Notes: generated by a model not told the origin, from the letters alone. A DNA stretch of 56,058 nucleotides from Clostridia bacterium (GCA_017620205.1 JAFZQX010000043.1:1-56058), one strand, 5' to 3'; positions 41,463 to 50,638 are shown, counted from the first letter of the stretch. Program-made: numbers and translations.

Positions 41463-42087
41463 TATAGCGCTTCCGAAAGGAAGACTCGGAAACAAGGTTT
41501 ACGAAATATTTGAAAAAATAGGCTATGAATGTCCCGAAATAAACGAAAAAAGCAGAAAACTCATATTTGAAAACGAAAAAACGGGCGTACGCTATTTTTG
41601 GGTTAAGCCCTCGGACGTAGCTATATATGTTGAGCACGGCGCAGCCGATATAGGTGTTGCGGGTAAAGATATTTTGCTTGAATACACACCGGACGTTTAT
41701 GAGCTTTTGGACCTCGGAATAGGCAAATGCCGCATGGCTGTCGCGGGCAAAAAGGATACGCGCGACAAGATAGGCAAAACCTTAACCGTTGCGACAAAGT
41801 TCCCGAACATTGCAAGGGATTATTACAGTTCCATAGGCAGAGCCATAGATATAATAGAGCTTCACGGCTCAATAGAGCTTGCTCCCATACTCGGCATGAG
41901 CGATGTTATAGTAGATATAGTTGAAACAGGCACAACGCTCCGCGAAAATAACCTGGAAGTCAAGACAGAGATAGTTGATATAAGCGCGCGTTTTATAGCA
42001 AACAAATCAAGCTTTAAATTTAAAACCGCCGAGATAGAAGCGCTTACCGAAAAAATAGCGGAGTATTTAAAGAGAGAAGGCAAATAA
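41455..42087 (+). CDS. hisG: ATP phosphoribosyltransferase, short form
   Basis: The 210-residue catalytic subunit of the first histidine step has MLNIALPKGRLGNKVYEIFEKIGYE, DIGVAGKDILLEY and the PRPP-binding segment IVDIVETGTTLRENNL. The C-terminal regulatory domain of long HisG is absent, as expected when HisZ is present. ATG at 41455 has GGAGG upstream and overlaps hisZ by eight bases. Confidence 0.96.
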   Translation: MLNIALPKGRLGNKVYEIFEKIGYECPEINEKSRKLIFENEKTGVRYFWVKPSDVAIYVEHGAADIGVAGKDILLEYTPDVYELLDLGIGKCRMAVAGKKDTRDKIGKTLTVATKFPNIARDYYSSIGRAIDIIELHGSIELAPILGMSDVIVDIVETGTTLRENNLEVKTEIVDISARFIANKSSFKFKTAEIEALTEKIAEYLKREGK

Positions 42088-43352
42088 TGATTAAAATTTA
42101 TGAAAACTGTCCCGTGACGGAGATTTTTGACCGTTCGGAGCAGAAAACGGATATTTGTGATATTGTTTCGGATATTATAAAAAACGTCCGGGCAAACGGC
42201 GACAGTGCGCTTTTTGACTACTGCGAGAAGTTTGACAAGGCGCACCTTTCATCTCTTGAAGTTTCGGACGCAGAGAAAAAAGAAGCCCTCTCTGAAACAG
42301 GGGAAGACTTTTTATCTGTTTTGCGCGAAGCGGCGGAAAATATCCGCAAATTCCATATAAACCAGAAGCGCAGCGGCTTTGTATGCGGCGAAGGCGGCGC
42401 GGTGCTGGGTCAAAAGGTTATACCGCTTAAAAGGGTTGGTCTTTACGTGCCGGGCGGCACGGCTTCATACCCTTCAACCGTTTTGATGAACGCCATACCC
42501 GCGAAAATCGCAGGCGTTGACGAGATAGTTATAACAACGCCCCCTTCTGCCGAAGGCAAAATAAACCCTGCTGTTTTGGCGGCGGCTGAAATTGCGGGCG
42601 TTTCAAAAATATATAAGGTCGGCGGCGCGCAGGCCATAGCGGCGCTTTGCTACGGCACGGAAACGATTAAAAAAGTTGATAAAATTGTGGGCCCCGGAAA
42701 CGCTTTTGTCGCGGAAGCGAAAAAGCAGGTTTACCCCACTTGCGATATAGATATGATAGCGGGTCCGAGCGAGATTATGATTATTGCGGACAGCACGTGC
42801 AACCCGCGCTTTGTAGCAGCCGATATGCTCTCCCAGGCGGAGCATGACAAGATGGCAACGGCTGTTCTTGCGACAAACTCAAAAGAGCTTGCAGAAGCAG
42901 TAGCACGTGAACTCGAAGTTCAGATACCGCAGCTTGAACGCGCGGAAATTGCGCGCGTTTCAATTGACACAAACGGCAAAATAATAGTTGTAAATTCCAT
43001 TGAGGAAGCTATAGATACTGCAAACGAAATAGCACCCGAGCACCTTGAGGTTTGCGTAGATAATCCCTTTGAATATTTAAACGGCATAAGAAACGCGGGC
43101 TCTGTTTTCCTCGGCAAATACTGCCCCGAAGCTTTGGGCGATTATTTCGCGGGCACAAACCATACGCTCCCCACAAGCGGCACGGCGCGTTTTTCAAGCC
43201 CGCTTTCGGTTGACGATTTTGTAAAGAAATATTCTTTTACATATTATTCAAAAGAAGCGCTTGAAAAGGTCAATAAGAAAATTGATATGTTTGCGCGCAA
43301 GGAAGGACTTACCGCGCACGCAAAATCAGCTACCATACGTTTTGAGGCTTGA
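42087..43352 (+). CDS. hisD: Histidinol dehydrogenase
   Basis: The 421-residue zinc enzyme oxidises histidinol to histidine. Seen are GLYVPGGTASYPSTVLMNAIPAKIAGV, the KVGGAQAIAALCYGTETI motif, the IAGPSEIMIIAD motif, the metal- and base-bearing SQAEHDKMATAVL and the C-terminal NHTLPTSGTARFSSPLSV. Start overlaps the hisG stop (TAATG). A fragment of the structured repeat's right end follows the stop. Confidence 0.97.
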   Translation: MIKIYENCPVTEIFDRSEQKTDICDIVSDIIKNVRANGDSALFDYCEKFDKAHLSSLEVSDAEKKEALSETGEDFLSVLREAAENIRKFHINQKRSGFVCGEGGAVLGQKVIPLKRVGLYVPGGTASYPSTVLMNAIPAKIAGVDEIVITTPPSAEGKINPAVLAAAEIAGVSKIYKVGGAQAIAALCYGTETIKKVDKIVGPGNAFVAEAKKQVYPTCDIDMIAGPSEIMIIADSTCNPRFVAADMLSQAEHDKMATAVLATNSKELAEAVARELEVQIPQLERAEIARVSIDTNGKIIVVNSIEEAIDTANEIAPEHLEVCVDNPFEYLNGIRNAGSVFLGKYCPEALGDYFAGTNHTLPTSGTARFSSPLSVDDFVKKYSFTYYSKEALEKVNKKIDMFARKEGLTAHAKSATIRFEA

Positions 43353-43357
43353 TAAAA

Positions 43358-43391
43358 CTGCACTTTTCTCTGCGCCTTGTTTCGCGGCGCA
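43358..43391 (+). repeat. Fragment of the structured repeat (right end) after hisD
   Basis: CTGCACTTTTCTCTGCGCC (43358-43376) matches the right-end motif of the repeat copies (CTGCACTATTTTCTC...GCC), above all copy 4. A short hairpin TGCGCC/GGCGCA (43371-43391) follows. The rest of the element is missing. It lies directly after the hisD stop codon. Confidence 0.5.
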
Positions 43392-43422
43392 AACATATAG
43401 TTTAAATTGGAGAACATAAATC

Positions 43423-44484
43423 ATGAGCAAATTCTTAATAGACAGGCTCTCCTCTCTTGAGGAATACGTCCCCGGAGAGCAGCCTCAGGATAAAAAATAT
43501 ATAAAACTAAACACTAACGAGTCACCGTATCCGCCGTCGGAAGCTGTTTTGGAGATAATAAATTCAGATGAGGCTTCGCGCCTTAATCTCTATCCCGACC
43601 CCGCGTGCCGCGAGCTTACCCAGGCTTTCGCAAACCTGTACGGCGTATCGCCCGAAACGGTTGTTTTCGGCAACGGCTCGGACGAGATTCTGTCTTTTAT
43701 CTTCCAAGCGTTTTGCGATAAAAACCGGCCCGCGGTTTTCCCCGATATTTCATACGGCTTCTACCCCGTTTTTGCTGATCTTTACGGAGTGCCTTATGAA
43801 GAAATACCTCTGACTGAAGATTTTAAAGTAGATTATCATGACTACTTAAACAAAAAAGCGACAATAATTATCGCAAACCCCAACGCGCCGACGGGCATTT
43901 TTATGCCGCTTCCGGAGATTGAGGAAATTCTTAAATCCAACCCCAATAACCTCGTTGTGATAGACGAAGCATATATAGATTTCGGCGGAGAATCGGCAGT
44001 AAATCTTTTGCCGAAATACGACAATTTGATAGTTGTGGGAACATACTCAAAATCACGCTCCATGGCAGGCGCGAGACTCGGCTTTGCGATAACTTCAAAA
44101 GAAATTGCGGCGGATTTAAACAAGATTCGCTTTTCAACAAATCCGTATAACATAAACAGGCTTACACTGCTTGCGGGCAAATGCGCCGTAGACGACGATT
44201 TATATTATAAAGAAAACTGCTGCAAGATTATAGAAGACCGCGAATATCTGACAGAAGAACTGATAAAACGCGGTTTTAAGGTTTTGCCGTCAAAGGCAAA
44301 CTTTATATTCGCGTCATCGCCCAAGATAAGCGGCAAAGATTATTATCTCGCTTTAAAAGAGCGCGGCATCCTGGTGCGCTACTTTGACAAAGAAAGACTT
44401 TATCCCTTTGTAAGAATTACAGTCGGCACGCACGGTGAGTGCTCAAAGCTTATTGAAGCGACAGACGATTTAGGAAAGGAATGA
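43423..44484 (+). CDS. hisC: Histidinol-phosphate aminotransferase
   Basis: The 353-residue class I/II PLP enzyme shows KLNTNESPYPPS, NLYPDPACRELTQA, VVFGNGSDEILS, NPNAPTG, the PLP lysine in VGTYSKSRSMAGARLGFAI and a C-terminal FVRITVGT motif. It converts imidazole-acetol phosphate to histidinol phosphate. It lies 70 bases after hisD and four bases before hisB. Confidence 0.96.
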   Translation: MSKFLIDRLSSLEEYVPGEQPQDKKYIKLNTNESPYPPSEAVLEIINSDEASRLNLYPDPACRELTQAFANLYGVSPETVVFGNGSDEILSFIFQAFCDKNRPAVFPDISYGFYPVFADLYGVPYEEIPLTEDFKVDYHDYLNKKATIIIANPNAPTGIFMPLPEIEEILKSNPNNLVVIDEAYIDFGGESAVNLLPKYDNLIVVGTYSKSRSMAGARLGFAITSKEIAADLNKIRFSTNPYNINRLTLLAGKCAVDDDLYYKENCCKIIEDREYLTEELIKRGFKVLPSKANFIFASSPKISGKDYYLALKERGILVRYFDKERLYPFVRITVGTHGECSKLIEATDDLGKE

Positions 44485-44488
44485 TTTT

Positions 44489-45076
44489 ATGCGAAAATCC
44501 GAAATCAACAGAAAAACCGCGGAAACAGATATAAAGCTTTCGCTTGATTTAGACGGCACGGGCGTTGGCAATATAAGCACGGGCTGCGGCTTTCTCGACC
44601 ATATGCTTACGCTTTTCTCAAAGCACGGCAGATTTGATTTAGCCGTTTACTGCGAGGGCGACGTAAACGTGGATTACCACCACAGCGCGGAAGACATAGG
44701 CATTTGCCTCGGAACGGCTTTTTCCGAAGCGCTCGGAGACATGCGCGGCATAACGCGCTTTGCCGATGTTACTCTCCCCATGGACGAAACGCTCATACTT
44801 TGCGCCGTTGATATTTCCGGACGTGCTCATCTGTCGTTTTCCGCAAAATACGCCGCAGAAAAAGTAGGCGATTTTGACGCGGAGCTTTGCGAAGAATTCT
44901 GGAGAGCATTTGTTCGCACCGCAGGAATTACAATGCACATAAAAATGCTTGACGGCACAAACACGCATCACATAATAGAAGGAATATTCAAAGCCGCGGC
45001 AAGAACACTCAGATTTGCCGTTGCAAAAGACAGCGCAATAGGCGATGAAATTCCCTCAACAAAAGGTACACTTTAA
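44489..45076 (+). CDS. hisB: Imidazoleglycerol-phosphate dehydratase
   Basis: The 195-residue monofunctional dehydratase has the two metal-binding halves: CGFLDHMLTLFSKHGRFD with DYHHSAEDIGICLGTAF, and the second HIKMLDGTNTHHIIEGIFKAAA. The N-terminal histidinol phosphatase of enteric HisB is absent, so that phosphatase must be encoded elsewhere. Confidence 0.96.
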   Translation: MRKSEINRKTAETDIKLSLDLDGTGVGNISTGCGFLDHMLTLFSKHGRFDLAVYCEGDVNVDYHHSAEDIGICLGTAFSEALGDMRGITRFADVTLPMDETLILCAVDISGRAHLSFSAKYAAEKVGDFDAELCEEFWRAFVRTAGITMHIKMLDGTNTHHIIEGIFKAAARTLRFAVAKDSAIGDEIPSTKGTL

Positions 45077-45090
45077 TTTAGGAGAAAAAT

Positions 45091-45708
45091 ATGCTTGCAA
45101 TAATAGATTACGGAGTGGGAAACATCTTTTCCCTCTCCGCTTCTCTTAAAACTTTAGGCCAGGACGCAGTTTTGACGTCCGACATAAAAACAATAGAACA
45201 AAGCGACAGGATAATTCTGCCGGGCGTTGGCGCTTTCCGTGACGCGGCCGAGAAGCTGCGCGAAACGGGCATGTGGGACGTTGTGCTTTCCGAAGCCGCA
45301 AAAGGAAAACCCATACTCGGCATTTGTCTCGGTATGCAGATGCTTTTTGACAAAAGCTATGAATACGGCGAATATGAAGGTTTGGGACTAATTTCGGGTG
45401 ACGTTGTTCCGATATCGTCCGTCACTGACGCGGATCTTAAAATCCCGCACATGGGCTGGAACTCTCTTTCCTTCCCCGAAGGCAAAGAAAAAAGCCGCCT
45501 TTATAAATACACAAACGAAGGCGACTATGTTTATTTTGTTCACTCATACTGCGCCGCAAACTGCGAAAGCGCGGTAAGCGCCAAAACGCATTACGGTGCG
45601 GATTTGACGGCTTCCGCGGAAAACGGAAATGTTTACGGAACGCAGTTTCACCCCGAAAAAAGCGGCAATATAGGCCTTAAAATTTTAAAGGCATTTTGCG
45701 AGATATAA
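45091..45708 (+). CDS. hisH: Imidazole glycerol phosphate synthase, glutamine amidotransferase subunit
   Basis: The 205-residue class I amidotransferase has the nucleophile Cys in LGICLGMQMLFD, the His/Glu pair in GTQFHPEKSG and the family motif VGNIFSLSASLK. It feeds ammonia to HisF. Confidence 0.96.
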   Translation: MLAIIDYGVGNIFSLSASLKTLGQDAVLTSDIKTIEQSDRIILPGVGAFRDAAEKLRETGMWDVVLSEAAKGKPILGICLGMQMLFDKSYEYGEYEGLGLISGDVVPISSVTDADLKIPHMGWNSLSFPEGKEKSRLYKYTNEGDYVYFVHSYCAANCESAVSAKTHYGADLTASAENGNVYGTQFHPEKSGNIGLKILKAFCEI

Positions 45709-45720
45709 GGAGTAAAAACT

Positions 45721-46446
45721 ATGATAATTTTACCCGCTATTGATATAATAGACGGAAACGTTGTAAGACTTCTGCGCGGCGACTATGACAAGATGACTGT
45801 TTACGGAAACAGTCCCATAGAGCGCGCCAAAGCGTTTTATGCAGAGGGCGCGAAGGATTTGCACGTTGTAGATCTTGACGGCGCCAAGGACGGCAGCGCA
45901 AGAAACTACGGCGTTATAGAAGATATTGCTAAATTTGGCGGTCTTTCTATAGAAGTCGGCGGCGGCATACGCGACAGGGAAACGGTTGAAAACTACATAA
46001 ACGCAGGCGTATCGCGCGTAATCCTCGGCACGGCGGCTATTGAAAACCCCGATTTTGCCGCGGAAATGATATCTGCTTTTAAAGAAAAAATCGCAGTAGG
46101 CGTTGACATAAAAGACGGCTTTGCCGCGACAAAGGGATGGACGGAGCTTTCCGATAAATCCTGCCTTGATTTGTGCCTTGAGTTTCAGTCTATGGGCGCG
46201 GAAACCGTTATATGCACCGATATTTCAAAAGACGGCGCGCAAAGCGGCACTAACCTCGAGCTTTACCGCGAGCTTCAAAAAACGCTTAATATGAATATAA
46301 TAGCGTCGGGCGGTGTTACAACGCTTGCCGATATAAAAGCGCTTTCAGAGATAGGCGTTTGGGGCGCGATAGTCGGAAAAGCTTTATATACGGGCAGTAT
46401 AAAGCTTTCGGAAGCTATAGCGGAAGGCGGTGGAAGCGATTGCTGA
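45721..46446 (+). CDS. hisA: 1-(5-phosphoribosyl)-5-amino-methylideneamino imidazole carboxamide isomerase
   Basis: The 241-residue beta/alpha-barrel isomerase has the catalytic Asp in ILPAIDIIDGNVVRLLRG, the second Asp in ICTDISKDGAQSGTN and both phosphate-binding loops (VGGGIRDRETVE; IIASGGVTTLADIKAL). It overlaps hisF by seven bases. Confidence 0.96.
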   Translation: MIILPAIDIIDGNVVRLLRGDYDKMTVYGNSPIERAKAFYAEGAKDLHVVDLDGAKDGSARNYGVIEDIAKFGGLSIEVGGGIRDRETVENYINAGVSRVILGTAAIENPDFAAEMISAFKEKIAVGVDIKDGFAATKGWTELSDKSCLDLCLEFQSMGAETVICTDISKDGAQSGTNLELYRELQKTLNMNIIASGGVTTLADIKALSEIGVWGAIVGKALYTGSIKLSEAIAEGGGSDC

Positions 46447-47204
46447 CAAAAAGAATTATCCCCTGCCTTGACGTTCGCGACGGCGAAGTTGTAAAGGGCG
46501 TAAATTTTAAAGGTCTCTCTCGCGTATCCTCACCGGTTGACCTTGCAAAGCACTACAGCGAATGCGGCGCGGACGAGCTTGTTTTTTACGACATAACGGC
46601 ATCTTTTGAAGGCAGACGGCTGTTTACCGATATTTTAAAAGAAGTTGCGTCAACTATTTTTATACCGCTGACGGTAGGCGGCGGCATAAACACCCCCGCT
46701 GATTTTGACAGGGTTTTAAAATGCGGCGCTGATAAAGTAAGCGTAAATTCGGGCGCTATCAAAAACCCCGGCCTTATACGCGAAGCCGCCGAAATCTACG
46801 GCTCGCAGTGCGTTGTGCTCTCGGTTGACGTAAAACGTGTAAACGGCAAATTCACCGTCTTTGCAAAAGGCGGCAGAGAGAATACCGGCATTGACGCCAT
46901 TGAATGGATAAAGCGCGGAGAGGACGCGGGCGCGGGCGAAATCGTACTAAACAGCATTGATACGGACGGCGTAAAAAAAGGATTTGATTTAGAGATGCTC
47001 CGCGCGGTAACGGAGGTTACCTCTTTGCCCGTTATAGCTTCGGGCGGCGCGGGCTGCATAGACGATTTTATAACGCTTTTTAAAGATAACGACAAGGTTG
47101 ACGCGGGACTTGCCGCTTCAATTTTCCATTTCGGAGAAGTAGAAATAAAGGATTTAAAAAACACTCTCGCTGACAACGGTATCAGCGTAAGAAAGGTATG
47201 GTAA
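46440..47204 (+). CDS. hisF: Imidazole glycerol phosphate synthase, cyclase subunit
   Basis: The 254-residue beta/alpha barrel has its catalytic Asp in [19 protein letters not shown] and [16 protein letters not shown] at 46440 is the start: it places the family's first strand at once and a GG-rich ribosome site lies just before it. An ATG far upstream at 46359 would overlap hisA by 88 bases and adds a non-homologous leader. Confidence 0.96.
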   Translation: MLTKRIIPCLDVRDGEVVKGVNFKGLSRVSSPVDLAKHYSECGADELVFYDITASFEGRRLFTDILKEVASTIFIPLTVGGGINTPADFDRVLKCGADKVSVNSGAIKNPGLIREAAEIYGSQCVVLSVDVKRVNGKFTVFAKGGRENTGIDAIEWIKRGEDAGAGEIVLNSIDTDGVKKGFDLEMLRAVTEVTSLPVIASGGAGCIDDFITLFKDNDKVDAGLAASIFHFGEVEIKDLKNTLADNGISVRKVW

Positions 47205-47206
47205 AA

Positions 47207-47857
47207 ATGGATATAAACAGTCTGAAATTTGACGAAAACGGTCTTATCCCCGTTGTAGTTACGGATTTTTACACGAAAGAGGTTTTAACTCTCGCGTATG
47301 CAAACCGCGAAAGCCTTGAAATCACAATGAAGGAAGGCATAAGCTGCTTCTATTCAAGAAGCCGCCAAAAGCTCTGGAGAAAGGGCGAAACAAGCGGAAA
47401 CGTTCAGCACATAGTTTCTATTACTGCCGACTGCGACGGCGACGCTTTAAACTACATAGTTATAAAAGACGGTCCTGCCTGCCATACGGGAAACGAATCG
47501 TGCTTCTTTAACGAAATCTTTAAAGCGGGCAACGGCAACTTCTCAATAGAAGATTTAATGCAGCTTATAAAGGGAAGAAAGACGGAGAAAAAAGAAGGCT
47601 CTTATACAACATACCTTTTTGACAAAGGCCTTGACAAAATACTTAAAAAAGTCGGCGAAGAGTGCACGGAAGTAATTATAGCCGCAAAGGACCAAAACAA
47701 GGGCGAAACGGTATACGAAATAGCAGACCTTGTATACCACGTTTTAGTTTTGATGGTTGAAGCCGGCATTGACACGAAAGACATTATAAAAGAGCTCGCT
47801 TCGCGCCACGTAATAGATCACAAAGTTAAGCAGGAAAAAGCTTCTGCTGCAGAATAA
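47207..47857 (+). CDS. hisI: Bifunctional phosphoribosyl-AMP cyclohydrolase / phosphoribosyl-ATP pyrophosphatase
   Basis: The 216-residue fusion has the cyclohydrolase part (about 1-105) with [21 protein letters not shown] and the zinc Cys set, and the HisE-type pyrophosphatase (about 125-216) with [40 protein letters not shown]. The ATG at 47207 is preferred to one nine bases upstream because the latter would sit on the ribosome site AGAAAGG. It is the last his gene; no HisK-type phosphatase follows. Confidence 0.95.
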   Translation: MDINSLKFDENGLIPVVVTDFYTKEVLTLAYANRESLEITMKEGISCFYSRSRQKLWRKGETSGNVQHIVSITADCDGDALNYIVIKDGPACHTGNESCFFNEIFKAGNGNFSIEDLMQLIKGRKTEKKEGSYTTYLFDKGLDKILKKVGEECTEVIIAAKDQNKGETVYEIADLVYHVLVLMVEAGIDTKDIIKELASRHVIDHKVKQEKASAAE

Positions 47858-47882
47858 TCAAAAATATAAGGAGGAATTTAAG

Positions 47883-48863
47883 ATGGATAACAACAAACGT
47901 CCCGAAAACATGGAACGCATAACGACACCCGCGCTTGCGAAAGCGTTTATAGACGAACAGATAGCCGAAATCAAAAAACAGGTAGGAGACAAGAAGGTGC
48001 TTTTAGCGCTTTCGGGCGGCGTTGATTCGTCCGTTGTTGCGGCGCTTTTAATTAAAGCTATCGGACAAAACCTCGTTTGCGTACACGTAAACCACGGACT
48101 GCTCCGAAAAGGCGAACCCGAACAGGTTATAAAAGTTTTCCGCGATGAAATGAACGCAAACCTCATATATGTTGACGCTGTCGACCGTTTTCTTGACAAG
48201 CTCGCAGGCGTTGCGGAACCCGAGAGGAAGCGCAAGATAATAGGCGCTGAGTTTATCCGCGTTTTTGAAGAAGAAGCCAGAAAGCAGGAAGGCATAGACT
48301 TTTTGGCGCAGGGCACAATTTATCCCGATATCCTCGAAAGCGGCCCCGTTAAGGCACACCATAACGTTGGCGGTCTTCCGGAAGATCTTCAGTTTGAGCT
48401 TGTTGAGCCTTTGAAATTCTTATTTAAAGACGAAGTAAGATGCGTAGGATCAGAGCTCGGTCTGCCCGACAATATGGTATACCGTCAGCCGTTCCCCGGC
48501 CCCGGCCTCGGCGTTCGCTGCCTCGGCGCTATTACGCGCGACAGACTTGAAGCTCTGCGCGAATCGGACGCTATACTTCGTGAAGAGTTTGCGAAAAACG
48601 GCCTTGAAGGCAAGGTTTGGCAGTACTTTACCGTTGTGCCCGATTTTAAATCGGTAGGCGTAAAAGACGGAATGCGCACATTCGCATACCCCGCAATAAT
48701 CCGCGCCGTAAACACAAAGGACGCTATGACGGCAACTGTTGAAAACGTGCCGTTTGAGCTTTTGCAGCACATAACAGCGCGCATAACTTCTGAAGTTGAA
48801 GGCATAAACCGCGTACTTTACGATTTAACACCCAAGCCTTCTGCCACAATCGAGTGGGAATAA
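47883..48863 (+). CDS. guaA: GMP synthase, stand-alone ATP-pyrophosphatase/dimerisation part
   Basis: This 326-residue protein is the synthetase half of GMP synthase. It has the P-loop [13 protein letters not shown], then [13 protein letters not shown], the substrate segment [15 protein letters not shown], and the C-terminal dimerisation domain ending PSATIEWE. The glutamine amidotransferase domain that normally makes up the first 190 or so residues is absent: a good AAGGAGG lies before its own ATG and no remnant lies upstream. It therefore resembles the archaeal-type split enzyme, whose amidotransferase is a separate protein, not seen in this window. Its 3' end is the attachment site of the adjacent island. 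Confidence 0.93.
   Translation: MDNNKRPENMERITTPALAKAFIDEQIAEIKKQVGDKKVLLALSGGVDSSVVAALLIKAIGQNLVCVHVNHGLLRKGEPEQVIKVFRDEMNANLIYVDAVDRFLDKLAGVAEPERKRKIIGAEFIRVFEEEARKQEGIDFLAQGTIYPDILESGPVKAHHNVGGLPEDLQFELVEPLKFLFKDEVRCVGSELGLPDNMVYRQPFPGPGLGVRCLGAITRDRLEALRESDAILREEFAKNGLEGKVWQYFTVVPDFKSVGVKDGMRTFAYPAIIRAVNTKDAMTATVENVPFELLQHITARITSEVEGINRVLYDLTPKPSATIEWE
48848..48863. repeat. Direct repeat attL at the guaA 3' end
   Basis: AATCGAGTGGGAATAA encodes the last residues and stop of guaA. It recurs at 51720-51735 with one mismatch. The pair brackets the island. Confidence 0.8.
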
Positions 48864-48896
48864 TCCGGCAACGATTTTGAAGATGTAAGTATTTTT

Positions 48897-48940
48897 TAAA
48901 AGACCTTACCGATGGCAATATCGGCAAGGTCTTTTTTTCG
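48897..48940 (+). terminator. Terminator after guaA, inside the island
   Basis: AGACCTTACCGAT pairs with ATCGGCAAGGTCT and is followed by TTTTTTTCG. It lies inside the island boundaries, so it was brought in or replaced the original guaA terminator, which may now be at 51755-51790. Confidence 0.88.
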
Positions 48941-48948
48941 TGATGTTT

Positions 48949-48989
48949 TTTGACCATTGTTTGTCAGCCCGAAAATGATGCATTATATA
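48949..48989 (+). promoter_or_regulatory. Island promoter with the phage-type CCATTGTTTGTCA box
   Basis: TTGTCA (48961-48966), a 17-base spacer and TATATA (48984-48989). The -35 box ends the box CCATTGTTTGTCA, and 20 bases (48949-48968) are identical to the phage promoter at 15421-15440 (opposite strand). It lies about 60 bases before the DUF4417 gene. Confidence 0.65.
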
Positions 48990-49050
48990 TTTAAGAAAAG
49001 GCGTTGAATTTTTCTGAAATATATAATATAATCGAAAGGAAATCTATGAT

Positions 49051-49713
49051 ATGAAAGACGGACAATTTAATAATTATGATGTATTCCATGAATTTTTAGT
49101 GCAAGGCGCCGACTATGACGGTTATTTTGAAATGCCCAAAATAAGAACAAGCGATAAACTGCCGTGCAAAGTCGTAACATTTTCAAAGGCAATGTCAAAA
49201 GCGTTCAGCGACTTTGACTGTTGGGTGGTATTTTACGAACATGACAAATATTTTGAAAGACTATGGAATAACCCCAAACAGTATTTAAATAAGCTGAAAA
49301 AATTTAGCGGTATCATTTCTCCGGATTTCAGTTTATACAGAAACATGCCGCTTCCCATGCAGATATGGAATACATACAAAGGCAGGGCATTAGCCGTTTG
49401 GCTTCAGCGCAGCGGCATAGAGATTATTCCAAATATAAGATTTGGAGATGAACGAACATTCTCTTTCTGTTTTGATGCAGTTGAAGAGAATAAAACTGTT
49501 GCAGTTGGAACACATGGTTGTATTAAACGGATAGAAGACAAGGTGTTTTTCAAAGTAGGTCTTGCGCGTTTGGTGCAAAGACTGTCTCCTAAAACTATTA
49601 TAGTTTATGGCAGCGCACCCGATAGTATTTTTAAACCATATAAGGATATGGGTATTAAAATAGTGGCATTTGAAAGTGAATTTTCAAAGACCAGAAAGCA
49701 GGTGTCTGCTTAA
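49051..49713 (+). CDS. DUF4417-family protein
   Basis: A 220-residue protein with the DUF4417 pattern: VVFYEHDKYFERLWNNPKQYLNKLKKFSGIISPDFSLYRNMPLPMQIWNTYKGRALAVWLQRSGIEIIPNIRFGD, then AVGTHGCIKRIEDKVFFKVGLARLVQRLSPKTIIVYGSAPDS. Members are common in phages, integrated elements and Clostridia; the biochemical role is unknown. Here it is first in an operon with the toxin and immunity genes, starting next to a promoter. Its stop overlaps the toxin start (TAATG). Confidence 0.8.
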   Translation: MKDGQFNNYDVFHEFLVQGADYDGYFEMPKIRTSDKLPCKVVTFSKAMSKAFSDFDCWVVFYEHDKYFERLWNNPKQYLNKLKKFSGIISPDFSLYRNMPLPMQIWNTYKGRALAVWLQRSGIEIIPNIRFGDERTFSFCFDAVEENKTVAVGTHGCIKRIEDKVFFKVGLARLVQRLSPKTIIVYGSAPDSIFKPYKDMGIKIVAFESEFSKTRKQVSA

Positions 49714-50273
49714 TGGGTGCAGGAAAAATGGGAGATTTCGGAAATACTAAAGGCAGTTCTTTAGATGCGTTGAGCGATCTTCTGACAGCAGCATCCTTAA
49801 TTCCAGGACTTGATACCTTTACCGATTTGGCTTCAATACCTGTTGATTTGGCTCGCGGCGATTGGTTGTCAACTGTTCTTGATACTGTGGGTGTAATCCC
49901 ATTTATAGGAGAAGTTGCAGATACAGCTAAACTTGCAAAGATGGCTGATAAGGCAGTGGATGCGGCGAAGGTTGCAACCAGAAGTCCCAAAGGCACAAAA
50001 CTATTAAACAAGGTGTCCAATCCCAAACTAAAGAACACAATAAAAGAAATATATCGCCCTGGTGCAAAAGTGGGAGACGGCGGCTTAGCAGATGCCATAC
50101 GGCACGAAATAAAAACAGGTAAACTTGTTGGTGGTAAATCCCACATTCAAAAAGGAACAGAGCGTTTAAAGAACCTTGAAAGAATTTCCAAGCGAGAAAC
50201 TCTTACCAAACAGGAACGAAAAATAGCCGAAGATTTAATCAAAGAATTAAATCGTGCTTTAGGAGGGAAATAA
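49713..50273 (+). CDS. Orphan polymorphic-toxin C-terminal module (pre-toxin plus toxin domain)
   Basis: This 186-residue protein has a pre-toxin-like hydrophobic segment (residues 19-75; LTAASLIPGLDTFTDLASIP...DTVGVIPFIGEVADTAKLA) as found at the junction to toxin domains in Rhs/WXG/CDI proteins. The putative toxin domain follows (about residues 110-186), with DGGLADAIRHEIKTG, VGGKSHIQKGTERLKNLERI and EDLIKELNRALGG. The His and the conserved charged residues fit a small nuclease (BECR-type RNases are one option), not assigned with certainty. The long N-terminal delivery part is lacking, so it is either a cassette remnant or a self-contained toxin. It overlaps its presumed immunity gene. Confidence 0.72.
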   Translation: MGAGKMGDFGNTKGSSLDALSDLLTAASLIPGLDTFTDLASIPVDLARGDWLSTVLDTVGVIPFIGEVADTAKLAKMADKAVDAAKVATRSPKGTKLLNKVSNPKLKNTIKEIYRPGAKVGDGGLADAIRHEIKTGKLVGGKSHIQKGTERLKNLERISKRETLTKQERKIAEDLIKELNRALGGK

Positions 50274-50638
50274 TGACAAGCACAAAACTTAATTTGAAAT
50301 TAATAGAATGTTTTCCTGAAATCAAAGATGTTTATTATGACGAAACATCTTGGCAGGACGGAGATGAAACCGGATCCCACGTTGTATATGCAGATATATT
50401 TGTGCCTTTTATCAAGGAACAAATTACAAGCAAAAACGAACAAAAGTTAAGTAAAGTATTTAATTATATCGAAAGGTTACTTGAATTAAAAGATGACTAC
50501 GCCAATGAGGTAGTGACTTTAAGCGTTCTTGAATCATTGCTTTTTGATGAAGATGTAGATAATTCATACTTTATGAAATTTGCCAAATTAAATACCTTGA
50601 AATCAATCGCAGAAATCATACAAAATTTAGAAGAATAA
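50273..50638 (+). CDS. Putative immunity protein (DUF7674-like)
   Basis: The 121-residue acidic, helical protein starts with TAATG overlap to the toxin gene and has a strong AGGAGGG site. It contains SWQDGDETGSHVVYADIFVPFIKEQI and ELKDDYANEVVTLSVLESLLFDE, the pattern of small immunity-type proteins often found after polymorphic toxins (DUF7674-like, by memory). Position immediately after the toxin gene is the strongest evidence. Confidence 0.7.
   Translation: MTSTKLNLKLIECFPEIKDVYYDETSWQDGDETGSHVVYADIFVPFIKEQITSKNEQKLSKVFNYIERLLELKDDYANEVVTLSVLESLLFDEDVDNSYFMKFAKLNTLKSIAEIIQNLEE

Noticed and set aside
47883-48863. guaA as a truncated pseudogene
   Set aside because: It has its own strong ribosome site, all synthetase motifs and a complete end; no amidotransferase remnant lies upstream.
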